Assembly: GCF_020216025.1 (NCBI RefSeq)
Contig: NZ_JAIWNC010000028.1
Coordinates: 62,001 to 126,000 of the forward strand
Direction of reading: 5' to 3'
DNA from: Jidongwangia harbinensis
GTDB taxonomy: Bacteria > Actinomycetota > Actinomycetes > Mycobacteriales > Micromonosporaceae
DNA length: 64,000 nucleotides
Part shown: one piece after another, positions 50,924 through 60,209 of the stretch
Numbering within the stretch: position 1 is the stretch's first letter
How the letters are laid out: each line of letters opens with the position of its first letter
Notes under the pieces: generated by a model
Databases searched by the model: none
Seen by the model: only the letters and a program-made list of their open reading frames with translations
Told to the model about the DNA's origin: nothing
Position numbers and translations under genes: made by a program

Positions 50924-51705
50924 GCGGCGCTCGGGTGGGTCGGGCCGCCGGGGCGGGGTCGGCGGCGCCGTCGAGCGGCCCGTTGCTTGTCCTCGTACGC
51001 TTGCCAGGTGCTGAACCGGCGGCCGGCCATGGCCTTCACGAAGGCGCGGATGCGGTTGGCGGGGATGCCGACCAGACGGGGTCCGAGGACGGCGAGCAGG
51101 TCGGAGGCGTCCTGCGACGAGAATCCGGCGTCCACGATGGCCTGGTCATCGGGGAAGACGTCGGCGACCCGGTCGACGGTCGGGTCGAGCTGGCTGTCTT
51201 GGGTGCCGCCGTAGGAGTAGACCCACAGGAAGTTCGGCGGCGGATCGGGTTCCACGAGGCGCCTAAACCGGTCGACTTCTTTGGTGTAGGCGTAGAAGTG
51301 CAGGTCCGGTCGCGACCGGCAGATCCGCAGCCAGGCTCGCAGGTAGTGGTCGCTGAAGAAGTCACCGCTGTCGTGGATGCGGATCCAGCCGCCGGTGAGC
51401 TTCTTGGCCGCGAGCTCGGTGAGCATCGCGGCTTCCCAGCCAGGCAGGTCGTCAAGGACAAACGTGAGGTTGGCGTGGTGCTTGGCGCGGACAACCGGCC
51501 ACAGGTAGGTGCCTTGCCGGGCGTAGCACACCTGGGCGCAGATTCCAGCCGAGGGACATGTATTGAACGTGCGGCCGTCGTCGAGGCGGCCGGCCCAGGC
51601 GGGCAGCGTCCAGTTCCAGACGCCGATAGCTTTCAACTCGCGGTTCTGCGTGAGTAGCTGACGGGGACGTGCGGCAACAGTGCGGGCGTCGATGTTTTCC
51701 GGCAT
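50920..51705 (-). CDS. GP88 family protein
   Basis: 261 residues. Clear match to the mycobacteriophage Gp88-type family: NRELKAIGVWNWTLPAWAGR, FNTCPSAGICAQVCYARQGT (Cys cluster), IRIHDSGDFFSDHYLRAWLR, LHFYAYTKEVDRFRRL. The clustered cysteines suggest an iron-sulfur or zinc site. The gene overlaps the PP-loop gene by 4 bases; the two are commonly neighbours in phages and elements. The biochemical role of the pair is not established. The C-terminus is Arg/Pro-rich. Confidence 0.85.
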   Translation of the reverse strand: MPENIDARTVAARPRQLLTQNRELKAIGVWNWTLPAWAGRLDDGRTFNTCPSAGICAQVCYARQGTYLWPVVRAKHHANLTFVLDDLPGWEAAMLTELAAKKLTGGWIRIHDSGDFFSDHYLRAWLRICRSRPDLHFYAYTKEVDRFRRLVEPDPPPNFLWVYSYGGTQDSQLDPTVDRVADVFPDDQAIVDAGFSSQDASDLLAVLGPRLVGIPANRIRAFVKAMAGRRFSTWQAYEDKQRAARRRRRPRPGGPTHPSAA

Positions 51706-51793
51706 GGTGGTCTCCCGACCGTGAGTGACGGGGACAAGGGACCGGCATTGGCCGCGAGGGGCATGCGCCGGTAAGCGACGCCGACGGCCCGGA

Positions 51794-52267
51794 TCAGGGG
51801 CTCGGCGTGAGAGCGGTGTGGCTGCGCTGGCACATGCGGGTCAGTTCGGGCACCGCGAGGGGGTCGGCGGTCAGGTCGAACGCCTGGAGCCAGCCGGTGC
51901 GGGCTTTGCTGGGCGGCAGCAGGTGCAGCGGGTACGCGTCGTGGACCGCGAGGACCCAGTCGGGCAGCGGCCGGCCGGCGGACAGGATCAGGCTCCAGCT
52001 GGGCCCGTGCAGCCGGATCACCGCCGGCGTGCCTGCGGCGGTGGCGTACGCGATCCGGATGAGGTCCGGGTCGCCGCTGGCGGCGATCTGCGGGGCCTCG
52101 TTGAAGATGTCGTGCAGCCGCGGCCTGGCGGACAGGTTTGCGTGATGGGTTTGGATGAGCCGGACCCGGTCGTCCAACAGGCGTGCGGTGAACAGCTGGT
52201 TGGCGATCTGGTCGGCCAGCCGCCGCCGGTTGGGCATGTCCGGTGTGGTGGTGTTGGGCGTGCTCAC
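51794..52267 (-). CDS. Hypothetical element protein
   Basis: 157 residues from a GTG at 52267, selected because GGGAGG lies 5 bases upstream. Helical start (RRRLADQIANQLFTARLLDD), then VIRLHGPSWSLILSAGRPLP, DWVLAVHDAYPLHLLPPSKA and TADPLAVPELTRMCQRS. No signal peptide. It lies between the coupling-ATPase gene and the GP88 pair. Family unknown. Confidence 0.62.
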   Translation of the reverse strand: MSTPNTTTPDMPNRRRLADQIANQLFTARLLDDRVRLIQTHHANLSARPRLHDIFNEAPQIAASGDPDLIRIAYATAAGTPAVIRLHGPSWSLILSAGRPLPDWVLAVHDAYPLHLLPPSKARTGWLQAFDLTADPLAVPELTRMCQRSHTALTPSP

Positions 52268-52301
52268 GGGAACCTCCCGAATCTTCGGGGCCACAAACGG
52301 T

Positions 52302-52335
52302 GAGCGCCGCGTGACCGTTGGGTCACGCGGCGCTC
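52302..52335. terminator. Perfect stem-loop at the end of the coupling-ATPase gene
   Basis: A 13-bp perfect stem (GAGCGCCGCGTGA and its complement) with an 8-base loop containing GTTGGG. It includes the stop codon at 52323-52325, so on the minus strand it lies at the transcript's end. Likely a terminator or RNA-stability element. Confidence 0.6.
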
Positions 52336-54884
52336 GTTTCGGTGGGTGTTGGGTCGTCGGGCGGCTCGGGCCGGCGCTTGCGGCCGGGTGGCTTCATCCG
52401 GGCGAGCTTGGCGATCGCGGCCTGGCCGTTGCCGCTGTCGGGGGTGACGTTGGCCAGGGCGGCCTGCCGGACCGCGGTCGTCTCCCCCACCGGCGGTTTG
52501 GGCGGCAGGGTGTGCAGGGTGAACGCCGGGGTCTCCCGGCCGTCGACCACCAGGCGAGCTGCGGCCTGGAAGGCGTCCAGGTGCGACAGGTCGTGATCGG
52601 ACAGCTCGGGCATGGTGTGTTTGGCCAGCTGGGTGGCGTCCTCCGGCGCGCAGGTGAAGAACACTTTGTTGCGCGCGTTCGCCGACAGGGCGAGCTGCGT
52701 CTCGCGGGGCATCTGGGTCAGGTTCTGGTGCGCCAGGACGAGACCGAAGCGATAGCCTCGCGCCTCGGCGAGCATGTCGCCGACGCTGCCGGGCAGGTTG
52801 AGGAAGTTGTGGGACTCGTCGATGTAGGCGACCGCGTCACGGCGGGCGTCTTCGGCGATCCGGGTGCGGCCGGTGGCGGTCTGCCATGCCTGGGCCAGGA
52901 TGAACGAGCCCATCAGGCGGGCGGTTTCTTCACCGATCTGCCCTTTCGGCAGCCGGGCGAGCAGGATGCCGCCGTCGAGCACGCGGCGCATGTCGACCGT
53001 CGAGCGGGCCGCGCCGACGGTCTGCGTGACGAACGGCCGCGTCAGAAACGACCGCAGCCGGGCCAGGACCGGCCCGATGACCTGCGAGCGCAGCGGCGGC
53101 GGCGTCGACTCGAACCACTGCCAGAACCCCAGCAGTCCTTCGGGGTCGTCGAGGTCGCTGGTGAACGCTGCCCGGAACTGCTTGTCCTGCAACAGTGACG
53201 GGATCAGGGTGAGCGTGGCGTTGGCTTTGCGTAGCAGCGTCAGGCAGGCCATGCGCATCGTGTCGTCGATCCGCGGACCCCAGTGCTTCGCAAAAATCTT
53301 GCCGAAGATCGACACGATGTGGTCGACGACCAGGTCGTGATCGGCGCCCTCAAGGGGGTTGAGCGTGGCGCCGGCGGGCTGGTCCGGGTCGATGAGATAG
53401 AGGCGTTTGTCGGCGACGTCGGCCGGGAGTCGGTCGATGACGTCGTTGATCAAGTCACCTTTGGGATCGATGACGATGACGCCGCGGCGCGCGTGGATGT
53501 CGTCGAGGATCATGTGGGTGAGCAGGGTGGATTTGCCGCTGCCGGTGCTGCCGATGACGTGCGCGTGCTGCCGGGCGTCGGCCGCCTTCAAGGCGACTTT
53601 GTGGCCGCCGACCTGGGCGGTGCCGAGGACTTTCGTGCCGCGCCCGCCGCTGACCACGGCGACCGGCGCCGGCATCGCCTTCGCCCGGGCCCGGTCGAGG
53701 CCGGGGACGGCGATGTCGGTCGGCAGCCCTGCGAGGGTGGACAGCTCCCCGGCGTTCAAGACGAATCCGGAGCGCAGCACCCGCGACGCCAGCACCCGGC
53801 CCGGGTAGCCGGTGCGGATCCGGATGCGGCGCAGCCGGTTACGGCCGGCGTACACGCCGAAGCTTGAGGCCAGGCCCTGTGCGATGCTGGTCAGCCGCGG
53901 CGCGAGGGTCTTGGCGGTGCCACCGGGCCCGGTGTGCGCGACGGCGTAGCGGACCGCGACGTCCCACAGCGGTGTGCCGGCGAGTTTGTCGACGGCCGCT
54001 CGGGCGTCTCGGTCGGCTTGCGGGTCCGCGCCGGGTAGCCGCGCCGCCGACCGCCCCGCGGTGGGGGTGGTGCGGCGGGTCGGGCCGAGCACGCTGAGCG
54101 CGACGTCAAGGACGCCGCGCAGCCACACTGCCGGGTCGAGCCAGCTGGTCGGTGGCTTGCCGGTTCGCAGGGCCTGGACACCGCGGCGTAGGCGGCGGAT
54201 CTGCCGGTTGCTGGCCGGCCGGGCCAGGACCTGCACGCATGCCGCTTCGGTGCGGCCGAGTTCGGCTGCGGCCTGGATCAGGGTGCGTAGCGGGTCCGCG
54301 TCGTGGTCGCTCTCGAGCGGGAACCAGGCCGGCAGCACCGGGATGAGCGCGCCGCCCTCGGCGATCGCGGTGGCCGGGACCGGGTCGCTGGGATCGGCGA
54401 TGTTGCAGGCGATGCCGGGCCAGGCGCCGCGGATGGCAGCGAGGACCGGGCCGTACGCGATCGTGTCGGGTAGCCACAATCCGATCCGCAACTGGCGCCC
54501 GGACCATCGGTACTCCAGGGCCACGTGCGCGCGGCTGTCGCGGAGCCGGCGCCGCCCGGTCGGCCGGAGGATCTCGGCGAGGGTGGACCAGAGCACGCGG
54601 GCGCCGTCCGGGTCGACCTCGGGGGGTGGGTTGATCCAGATCAGCCGGGCGTGCTCGCGCCTTCGTGCGTCGTGCCGGGCCAGCAGGGCCGCCCGGGCCA
54701 CGTGCCCGGCGACCGCTAGTGCGGCCACGACGGCGAGCAGCCATGGCCGCTGCATGCACCAGGTCGTGACCGTGTGGGCGAGGTGTTCGGCCCACACCGT
54801 CGGGGGCGGCTCCGGGAAGTTCGGCGGACCGGACGAAGGTGCAGGAGACGAAGGAGAAGGGTGCGGGGCAGTGAGCCGGGACAT
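52323..54884 (-). CDS. VirD4/TraD-like conjugative coupling ATPase
   Basis: 853 residues. One N-terminal membrane helix (WLLAVVAALAVAGHVARAAL) and a ~400-residue N-terminal domain precede the P-loop ATPase: Walker A GSTGSGKSTLL, GVIVIDPKGDLINDVIDRLP (Walker B-type), NPLEGADHDLVVDHIVSIFG, and the C-terminal motifs AYIDESHNFLNLPGSVGDML, GLVLAHQNLTQMP and KVFFTCAPEDATQLAKHTMP. This is the TraD/TraG/VirD4 coupling-protein family that delivers DNA to the conjugation channel at the inner membrane. It is preceded by the 34-bp palindrome at 54903 and the VirB4 gene. Confidence 0.88.
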   Translation of the reverse strand: MSRLTAPHPSPSSPAPSSGPPNFPEPPPTVWAEHLAHTVTTWCMQRPWLLAVVAALAVAGHVARAALLARHDARRREHARLIWINPPPEVDPDGARVLWSTLAEILRPTGRRRLRDSRAHVALEYRWSGRQLRIGLWLPDTIAYGPVLAAIRGAWPGIACNIADPSDPVPATAIAEGGALIPVLPAWFPLESDHDADPLRTLIQAAAELGRTEAACVQVLARPASNRQIRRLRRGVQALRTGKPPTSWLDPAVWLRGVLDVALSVLGPTRRTTPTAGRSAARLPGADPQADRDARAAVDKLAGTPLWDVAVRYAVAHTGPGGTAKTLAPRLTSIAQGLASSFGVYAGRNRLRRIRIRTGYPGRVLASRVLRSGFVLNAGELSTLAGLPTDIAVPGLDRARAKAMPAPVAVVSGGRGTKVLGTAQVGGHKVALKAADARQHAHVIGSTGSGKSTLLTHMILDDIHARRGVIVIDPKGDLINDVIDRLPADVADKRLYLIDPDQPAGATLNPLEGADHDLVVDHIVSIFGKIFAKHWGPRIDDTMRMACLTLLRKANATLTLIPSLLQDKQFRAAFTSDLDDPEGLLGFWQWFESTPPPLRSQVIGPVLARLRSFLTRPFVTQTVGAARSTVDMRRVLDGGILLARLPKGQIGEETARLMGSFILAQAWQTATGRTRIAEDARRDAVAYIDESHNFLNLPGSVGDMLAEARGYRFGLVLAHQNLTQMPRETQLALSANARNKVFFTCAPEDATQLAKHTMPELSDHDLSHLDAFQAAARLVVDGRETPAFTLHTLPPKPPVGETTAVRQAALANVTPDSGNGQAAIAKLARMKPPGRKRRPEPPDDPTPTETSAA

Positions 54885-54902
54885 GACGGTGGCCCTTTCA
54901 CC

Positions 54903-54936
54903 GAGCGCGAAGAAGGGCCGGCCCTTCTTCGCGCTC
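54903..54936. promoter_or_regulatory. Perfect 34-bp palindrome upstream of the coupling-ATPase gene
   Basis: Left arm GAGCGCGAAGAAGGGCC at 54903-54919 and its exact complement at 54920-54936, with no spacer. It ends 18 bases before the coupling-ATPase start. A smaller palindrome, AGGGCCGGCCCT, follows ~20 bases further upstream. Possibilities are a protein binding site, an attenuator or processing hairpin between the VirB4 and coupling-ATPase genes, or a transfer-related site. Confidence 0.7.
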
Positions 54937-55024
54937 GCGTGGAGCTCGAAGAGAGGGCCGGCCCTGAAGAAGGAAGGGAAGAGGACGGTGGTGGCCGGAT
55001 CGTCGGCCGGCGGTTAGCGGTGGG

Positions 55025-56809
55025 CTACTCGTCGACTTCGAGGTCTCCGATGCACAGCCGGTGCTCTTTGCGGGACGCGACGGCCTGGAAGCTGACCCGG
55101 TGGGTGCCGGAGATCAACAAGCCCTCGCCGCGGCGGGCTGACAGCAGTAGCCGGGTCTCGCCTGTGGTGAGGCCGAAGGAGCGGGCGATGACGGCGATCG
55201 GTGGCGCTGCCTGCCGCAGCAGGATTTGGGTGGCGGCGTTGGCGATGACGGCCTGCCCGAGGTCCGAGCCGAGCAGGTCACCGACGTCCTGGGTGATGAC
55301 CGAGACTCCGGCCTTGCGTTTGCGGGCGCTCTTGGACAGGCGGTAGAGGAATTTGGCGCCTTCGCCGTCCTTGAGCAGCACCCACGCCTCGTCGACGATG
55401 ACCAGCCGGCGCGGCGGCATCGCGCCGGCGGGTGGCACGTCGACATCACGCCAGATCGCGTCCAGCGCCATCAGCATGCCCGGTGCCCGTAGCTCGTCGG
55501 CCAGCTGCCGGGTCGACCACACCACCAGCTGCCCGTGCGGGACATGCGTGGTCGGTCCGTCGAACAGGTCGCGGAAGCTGCCGGACACCCAGGGGGTGAG
55601 CCGGGCGGCCAGGGTGAGCGCCGGGCCGGAACCGTCGGTTTCCAAGGCGGAGGACACGTCACGCAACAGCGGCGCCTGCCGCTGCCACGTGCTCGGGTCG
55701 TTGGAAATCCCCGCTGTCGCGTAGGCGGCGATGATCGCCCTGTCCAAAGCGGCCCGCTCGACCGGCGGCGGCTGCTCACCCAGCAGCACCGCAACGAGGG
55801 TGTGCAGAAACAGGGCCCGGCGCGTCAACGCGTCGTCGCGGCGGTCCCCGGCTGGGATGTCGAGCGGGTTGAGCCGGACGCCGCCTGCTCCGAGGTGAAT
55901 CGTGGTGCCGCCGACCGCGTCGGCGAGGCGGTGATATTCATTGTCGGGGTCGATGACCGCGATGTGCACCCCGTCGGCCAGCGAGCGCAGGACCTCGAGC
56001 TTGATGAAGTAGCTCTTCCCGCTGCCGGAGTCGGCCAGGACAACGGAGTTGGCGTTGTGCTGGTTCCAGCGGTCCCACCACACGATGCCGTTGCTGTCCG
56101 GGTTGAGCCCGTACAGCATCCCTGCTTCCGGGGCAGGTTCTCCGGGCAGCGGCGCGGGCAGGTCCGGGCTGGCGAGGGGGAACATCGTGGCGATGGCCTC
56201 GGTGTCCATGACTCGCCGCTGGCCGATGGTGTCGGTCGCCAGCGGCAGCATGGTGAGCCAGCCCTGTAGCTGGCGCCAGGTGGCGGGCTGGACGTCGAGC
56301 AGCACCGACGCGGCGACCGCGCGGACGTGCGCGACTGATTCCTGCAGCTCTTCCAGGCTCGGGGCGTGTACGCACAGGTACAGGCCGACCCGGAACAACT
56401 TGGATTGGCCGCGGGCGATGCGGTCGGCCAGGTCCGCGGCGTCGTCGGCGGCGGCCTCCGCAGCCGGGTCGAGCAACCGGCCGTTCTCGGTGTCGGAGCG
56501 CCGGTTGGACTCCAGCCGGGCGCGCTGTCGGCGTAGCCGGCCCGCGGCGGCTTGCGGGGTGAGCGGGTCGATGTAGACGACGACGTCGAGGCGGCCGGGC
56601 CAGGCCAGCAGCGGGTCGAGCCAGGCCGCGCCGACCTCAGCCGGATACCCGGTGACGATCAGGGTCGACGCGTAGCCGTCGCCGACCTGTAGATGGCGGG
56701 GCAGGTTGACGACGCCGGCGGGGCCTAGAACGGACGAGAGCCCGGCCGCATCTGCCGGGCTCTCACCAGTCTCTGTCTGCGGTTGTTGTTTGCGGTTCAG
56801 CAGTTTCAT
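55025..56809 (-). CDS. VirB4-like conjugation ATPase
   Basis: 594 residues from the ATG at 56809 (AAGGAG 7 bases upstream). An N-terminal region (GYASTLIVTGYPAEVGAAWL, then DVVVYIDPLTPQAAAGRLRR) leads into the ATPase: Walker A LADSGSGKSYFIKLE, IAVIDPDNEYHRLADAVGG, RRLVIVDEAWVLLKDGEGAK (Walker B) and SVITQDVGDLLGSDLGQAVI, then the C-terminal motif RSFGLTTGETRLLLSARRGE. It powers assembly of the type IV channel at the inner membrane. It overlaps the PrgI-family gene by 4 bases. Confidence 0.9.
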   Translation of the reverse strand: MKLLNRKQQPQTETGESPADAAGLSSVLGPAGVVNLPRHLQVGDGYASTLIVTGYPAEVGAAWLDPLLAWPGRLDVVVYIDPLTPQAAAGRLRRQRARLESNRRSDTENGRLLDPAAEAAADDAADLADRIARGQSKLFRVGLYLCVHAPSLEELQESVAHVRAVAASVLLDVQPATWRQLQGWLTMLPLATDTIGQRRVMDTEAIATMFPLASPDLPAPLPGEPAPEAGMLYGLNPDSNGIVWWDRWNQHNANSVVLADSGSGKSYFIKLEVLRSLADGVHIAVIDPDNEYHRLADAVGGTTIHLGAGGVRLNPLDIPAGDRRDDALTRRALFLHTLVAVLLGEQPPPVERAALDRAIIAAYATAGISNDPSTWQRQAPLLRDVSSALETDGSGPALTLAARLTPWVSGSFRDLFDGPTTHVPHGQLVVWSTRQLADELRAPGMLMALDAIWRDVDVPPAGAMPPRRLVIVDEAWVLLKDGEGAKFLYRLSKSARKRKAGVSVITQDVGDLLGSDLGQAVIANAATQILLRQAAPPIAVIARSFGLTTGETRLLLSARRGEGLLISGTHRVSFQAVASRKEHRLCIGDLEVDE

Positions 56810-57741
56810 AAGTCGGCTCCTTGTCCGGTCACCGGTGCCCCGGGACGGGCTCGGGGCCAGGTGACGTCGGCCGGGGTGTAGGGGTCGGTGGCGCAGGTGA
56901 GCACGGCGGTCGCGGTCGCCCCGTCGAGCACGACGGTCTGTGCGCCCAGGGCGGCAAGCGCCGAGGCGGCGTGGTCCGCGCGGCGTAGGACTTCGGTGTC
57001 GCGGCCCCGGTCGCCCTGGGCGGTGACGGCGATGGTGACGGTGCGCCACAGCGGATCTCGGCGCTCGGCCAGCTGATCCAGGAACTCGGCGTAGTCGTAC
57101 GCCGCGTCCGCCAGCGCCGGATTGGCGATGCCCGCCGCGCCGTCGGCGACCCGTTGGGCGTGGCTCGACAGATCCACCCGCTGCGCCGAGATCACCAGCT
57201 GCACTCCCCCGGTCAGCGAGTTCAACCACCGCCCGTACGCGTCGACCAGGGCGACCTGCTCGTCACCGGAGCGCAGCCCGATGTTGACGGTCGTCGCCGC
57301 GACCAGGGCGACCGCCTTGTCGCCGGCGTCGATGACCCCGGATTCGGCTATCGCCCGGGCCGCAAGTCGCAGCTGCGGCACCGCCATGCCCGGCCCAGGC
57401 GCCCACCCCGGCACCGGTTGGGCCGCGGCGGCCGCGTGCTGCTTCTGGCTACTGGACTGCTGCACCGCCGACAGCAGCCAGGCGTCCAGGCTGCGCCCGT
57501 CGCGGCGGCCCAGCGCGAGCGTGACCGCGACCCCGGCGACCGGCACCAGCAGCCCAATCAAGACCGGCGGTGGCAGCAAGTGCCCGAGGCCGCGGAACAC
57601 CGCGTACGCGACCGCGGCGGCGACCGCCAGGATCGCGAGCTGGCGTGCCGTCAAACCGTAAACGATCTTGTCGGGCTGGTCCACGTCCGTCGGAACCCTT
57701 GCTCTATAAGGCTCGTCCGTCCAAGTACTCTTTGGACTCAT
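56806..57741 (-). CDS. PrgI-family conjugation protein
   Basis: 311 residues. The N-terminus matches PrgI/SCO6880-type proteins: RVPTDVDQPDKIVYGLTARQ, two membrane helices (LAILAVAAAVAYAVFRGLG, VLIGLLVPVAGVAVTLALG), then DGRSLDAWLLSA. The cytoplasmic C-terminal region has strand-rich segments (VQLVISAQRVDLSSHAQRVA). PrgI is a VirB3-like partner of VirB4, and the stop overlaps the VirB4 start (ATGA). Its own ATG at 57741 coincides with the start of the divergent gene. Confidence 0.82.
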   Translation of the reverse strand: MSPKSTWTDEPYRARVPTDVDQPDKIVYGLTARQLAILAVAAAVAYAVFRGLGHLLPPPVLIGLLVPVAGVAVTLALGRRDGRSLDAWLLSAVQQSSSQKQHAAAAAQPVPGWAPGPGMAVPQLRLAARAIAESGVIDAGDKAVALVAATTVNIGLRSGDEQVALVDAYGRWLNSLTGGVQLVISAQRVDLSSHAQRVADGAAGIANPALADAAYDYAEFLDQLAERRDPLWRTVTIAVTAQGDRGRDTEVLRRADHAASALAALGAQTVVLDGATATAVLTCATDPYTPADVTWPRARPGAPVTGQGADL

Positions 57742-58127
57742 TGACGATCACCCACCCTTTTCATCCGTTGTTCGGTCAGTGCCTTACGGTGCTGATCACG
57801 ATGCGCAAGTGCACCGGGCTGTGGTTCATGTGCGAGGTCGACGGGAGGCGTCGGGTCACGGTGCGTCAGGAGTGGACGGATCGTGGTGTGCCGGCGTCGT
57901 CGGATCGGCTCGCTGTTGATGGGTTGGGCGCCGCGCGGGCGTTGGTCGACGCGATCGACGCGACGCGGACAGGCAGCCCTCATGAAGTACCTCCTGAGCA
58001 GGGACAGGACAGGGATGGCTCGGATGAGCCGGGAACGAGGGCTGTTGAGCGGGCCAGACCTGCGCCAAGCGGTGATGGCGGTGGCGAACATGCTCGAGGC
58101 GCTGCTGAACGCGGATGTGGCCGGTGA
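57741..58127 (+). CDS. DUF5372-like protein next to the recombinase
   Basis: About 128 residues from a TTG at 57741 or ~108 from the ATG at 57801. The start TITHPFHPLFGQCLTVL and following CEVDGRRRVTVRQEWTDRG fit the HPFHPL-type small proteins (DUF5372) encoded upstream of large serine recombinases. From about 57960 onward the codon quality of this frame falls, while another plus frame (from the ATG at 57981) looks better coded (RQAVMAVANMLEALLNADVA). The real cassette may therefore be two small ORFs, one now altered by a frameshift. It overlaps the recombinase start. Confidence 0.5.
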   Translation: MTITHPFHPLFGQCLTVLITMRKCTGLWFMCEVDGRRRVTVRQEWTDRGVPASSDRLAVDGLGAARALVDAIDATRTGSPHEVPPEQGQDRDGSDEPGTRAVERARPAPSGDGGGEHARGAAERGCGR

Positions 58128-60200
58128 AGCCGTCGCCGAAGATCACGTCGTCGCATCTGAGCCGGTCGGCGATCGTGTACGTACGTCAGTCGACCCTGGC
58201 GCAGGTGCGGGAGAACACCGAGTCCACGACCCGGCAGTACGGGTTGACCGCGACCGCCGCCGAGCTCGGCTGGCTGGCCGAGCAGGTCGTCGTGATCGAC
58301 GCCGACCTGGGCATCTCCGGGCGGTTCGGTTCCGAACGCGATGGCTTCCGCGACATCGTGGCGCGGATCTGCATGGGCGAGGTCGGCGCCGTATTTGGGT
58401 TGGAGGTGTCTCGGTTCGGCCGTTCGAACGCCGACCTGACCCGGCTGATGGAGCTGGCCCGGCTCACCGACACCCTGCTGATCGACGCCGACGGCGTCTA
58501 CGACCTGGGCAACGTCAACGACCGGTTGCTGCTCGGCCTCAAAGGTCAGATGAGTGAGATCGAGCTGCACTTTCTGATGGGCCGGCTGCACGGCGCGAAA
58601 CTCGCGGCAGCCGAGCGCGGTGAACTGCGGCACCCGCTGCCGGTCGGCCTCGTTTACGACGCTGACGGCGGTGTCGTCAAGGACCCCGACGAGCAGATCC
58701 AGGGCGCGGTCGCGGACCTGTTCGCCGAGTTCGGCCGCGGCGGTTCCGCGCTCGCGGTGATGCGCGCGTTCGACGCCGCGGGCAGGTTGTTCCCCCAACG
58801 CACCTGGGGCGGCGCGTGGGCGGGCACGCTGAAGTGGGGCAAGCTGACCCGGGTGCTGCAGGCGTTGAAGAACCCGGCCTACGCCGGCGCCTACACCTTC
58901 GGCCGCTCCAGCGAACGGCGCCGGGTCCAGCCGGACGGGACGGTGCGCAGCTCGCGCCGCAAACGCGCCCGCGAAGACTGGACGGTCACCATCCGCGATC
59001 ACCACGAGGGCTACATCAGCTGGCAGGAATACCTCGACATCGAGGTCAAACTCGCCGCGAACAACACCCAAGGCGGTGCCCGCCCGGCCCGGGAAGGCAC
59101 CGCCCTGTGTCAGGGGCATCATCAGCTGCGGTGTCTGCGGCGGCCGGGTCGGCACCCGCTACGACCGCGGCGACGCCCGGGCGACCTACACCTGCCAGGT
59201 CAAAGACGCGATCCGCACACCGCAGTGCCGGACCGTGGTTTCGACTACCGTCGACGCGGCCGTCAGCGCCCTGTTCCTCGACACCATCACCGAGCAACAG
59301 ATCACCATCGCGCTGGCCGCCAGCGACGAGGTCACCGACCGCCGCGTCCGCAACCACCGGGCCGCCGAACTGGCCGTGCAACGCGCCCGCTACGAAGCCG
59401 AACGCGCCGAACGCGCCTTCACCAACGTCGACCCGGACAACCGGCTGGTCGCCCGCAGCCTGGAGAGCCGCTGGGAGACCAAGCTGGTCCAGCTCGCCGA
59501 CGCCGAAGCAGCGTTGGCCACCGCACAAGCCACCACCGCCCCCGCGCCAGAGCAGAACGCCTTGCGCGCCTTGGCCGCTGACCTGCCACGGTTGTGGGAC
59601 AGCCCCACCACCAGCCACCGCGACCGCAAACGACTGCTGCGCAGCCTGATCGCCGACATCACCCTGTTGCCCGCTATCGACGACGACAGCGTCCGGATCG
59701 GTGTCCGCTGGCACACCGGCGCCACCGACGAACTCACCGCCCTGCGGCACGGGCCCGGCCGCACCCCCGCCGGAGCTTTGGAACTGGTCCGCCGCTACGG
59801 CGCCACACACACCAGCGAACAACTCGCCGAACGGCTCAACGCCTCCGGCTTGCTCACCGGCAAAGGCAAACCCTTCACCGCCGGCGCGGTCGCCCGCGTC
59901 CGAGACGCCTACAAAATCTGGGCGCCGCGCACCGTGGCCATCCAAGACGGCGAGGTCAGCGTCAAACACGCCGCCGCACAGCTCGGCATTCCCGCCAGCG
60001 CCGTCTACAACTGGCTGGTCAAAGGACAGGTTCCGGCCCGCCGCGCCCCGGGCGGACGGTGGTGCATCCCCTGGGACCCCGCAACGCAGGAGATCTACCG
60101 GGACAAAGTCGCCAAGTCGTTCCGCCTCAAGCCGACCAACCTCGCTGCCAACCGGGACCCCGGATCGGACGCGACTCACCGTGACAATTACGGCCGATAG
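58115..60200 (+). pseudogene. Large serine recombinase, one frameshift
   Basis: Together the two frames give ~695 residues. Resolvase domain: AIVYVRQSTLAQ with the catalytic Ser, FGLEVSRFGRSNADLTRLME, LLLGLKGQMSEIELHFL. The recombinase domain follows (VLQALKNPAYAGAYTFGR). At a run of four Gs (59113-59116) the frame breaks; with three Gs it would read GTALCQGIISCGVCGGR, entering the zinc ribbon (CGVCGG...TYTC...TPQC), a coiled coil, and a C-terminal helix-turn-helix (VKHAAAQLGIPASAVYNWLV). A single base in a homopolymer may be a sequencing error; otherwise the integrase is inactive. Probably responsible for integration of the element. Confidence 0.82.
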
Positions 60201-60209
60201 GGTGATGAC

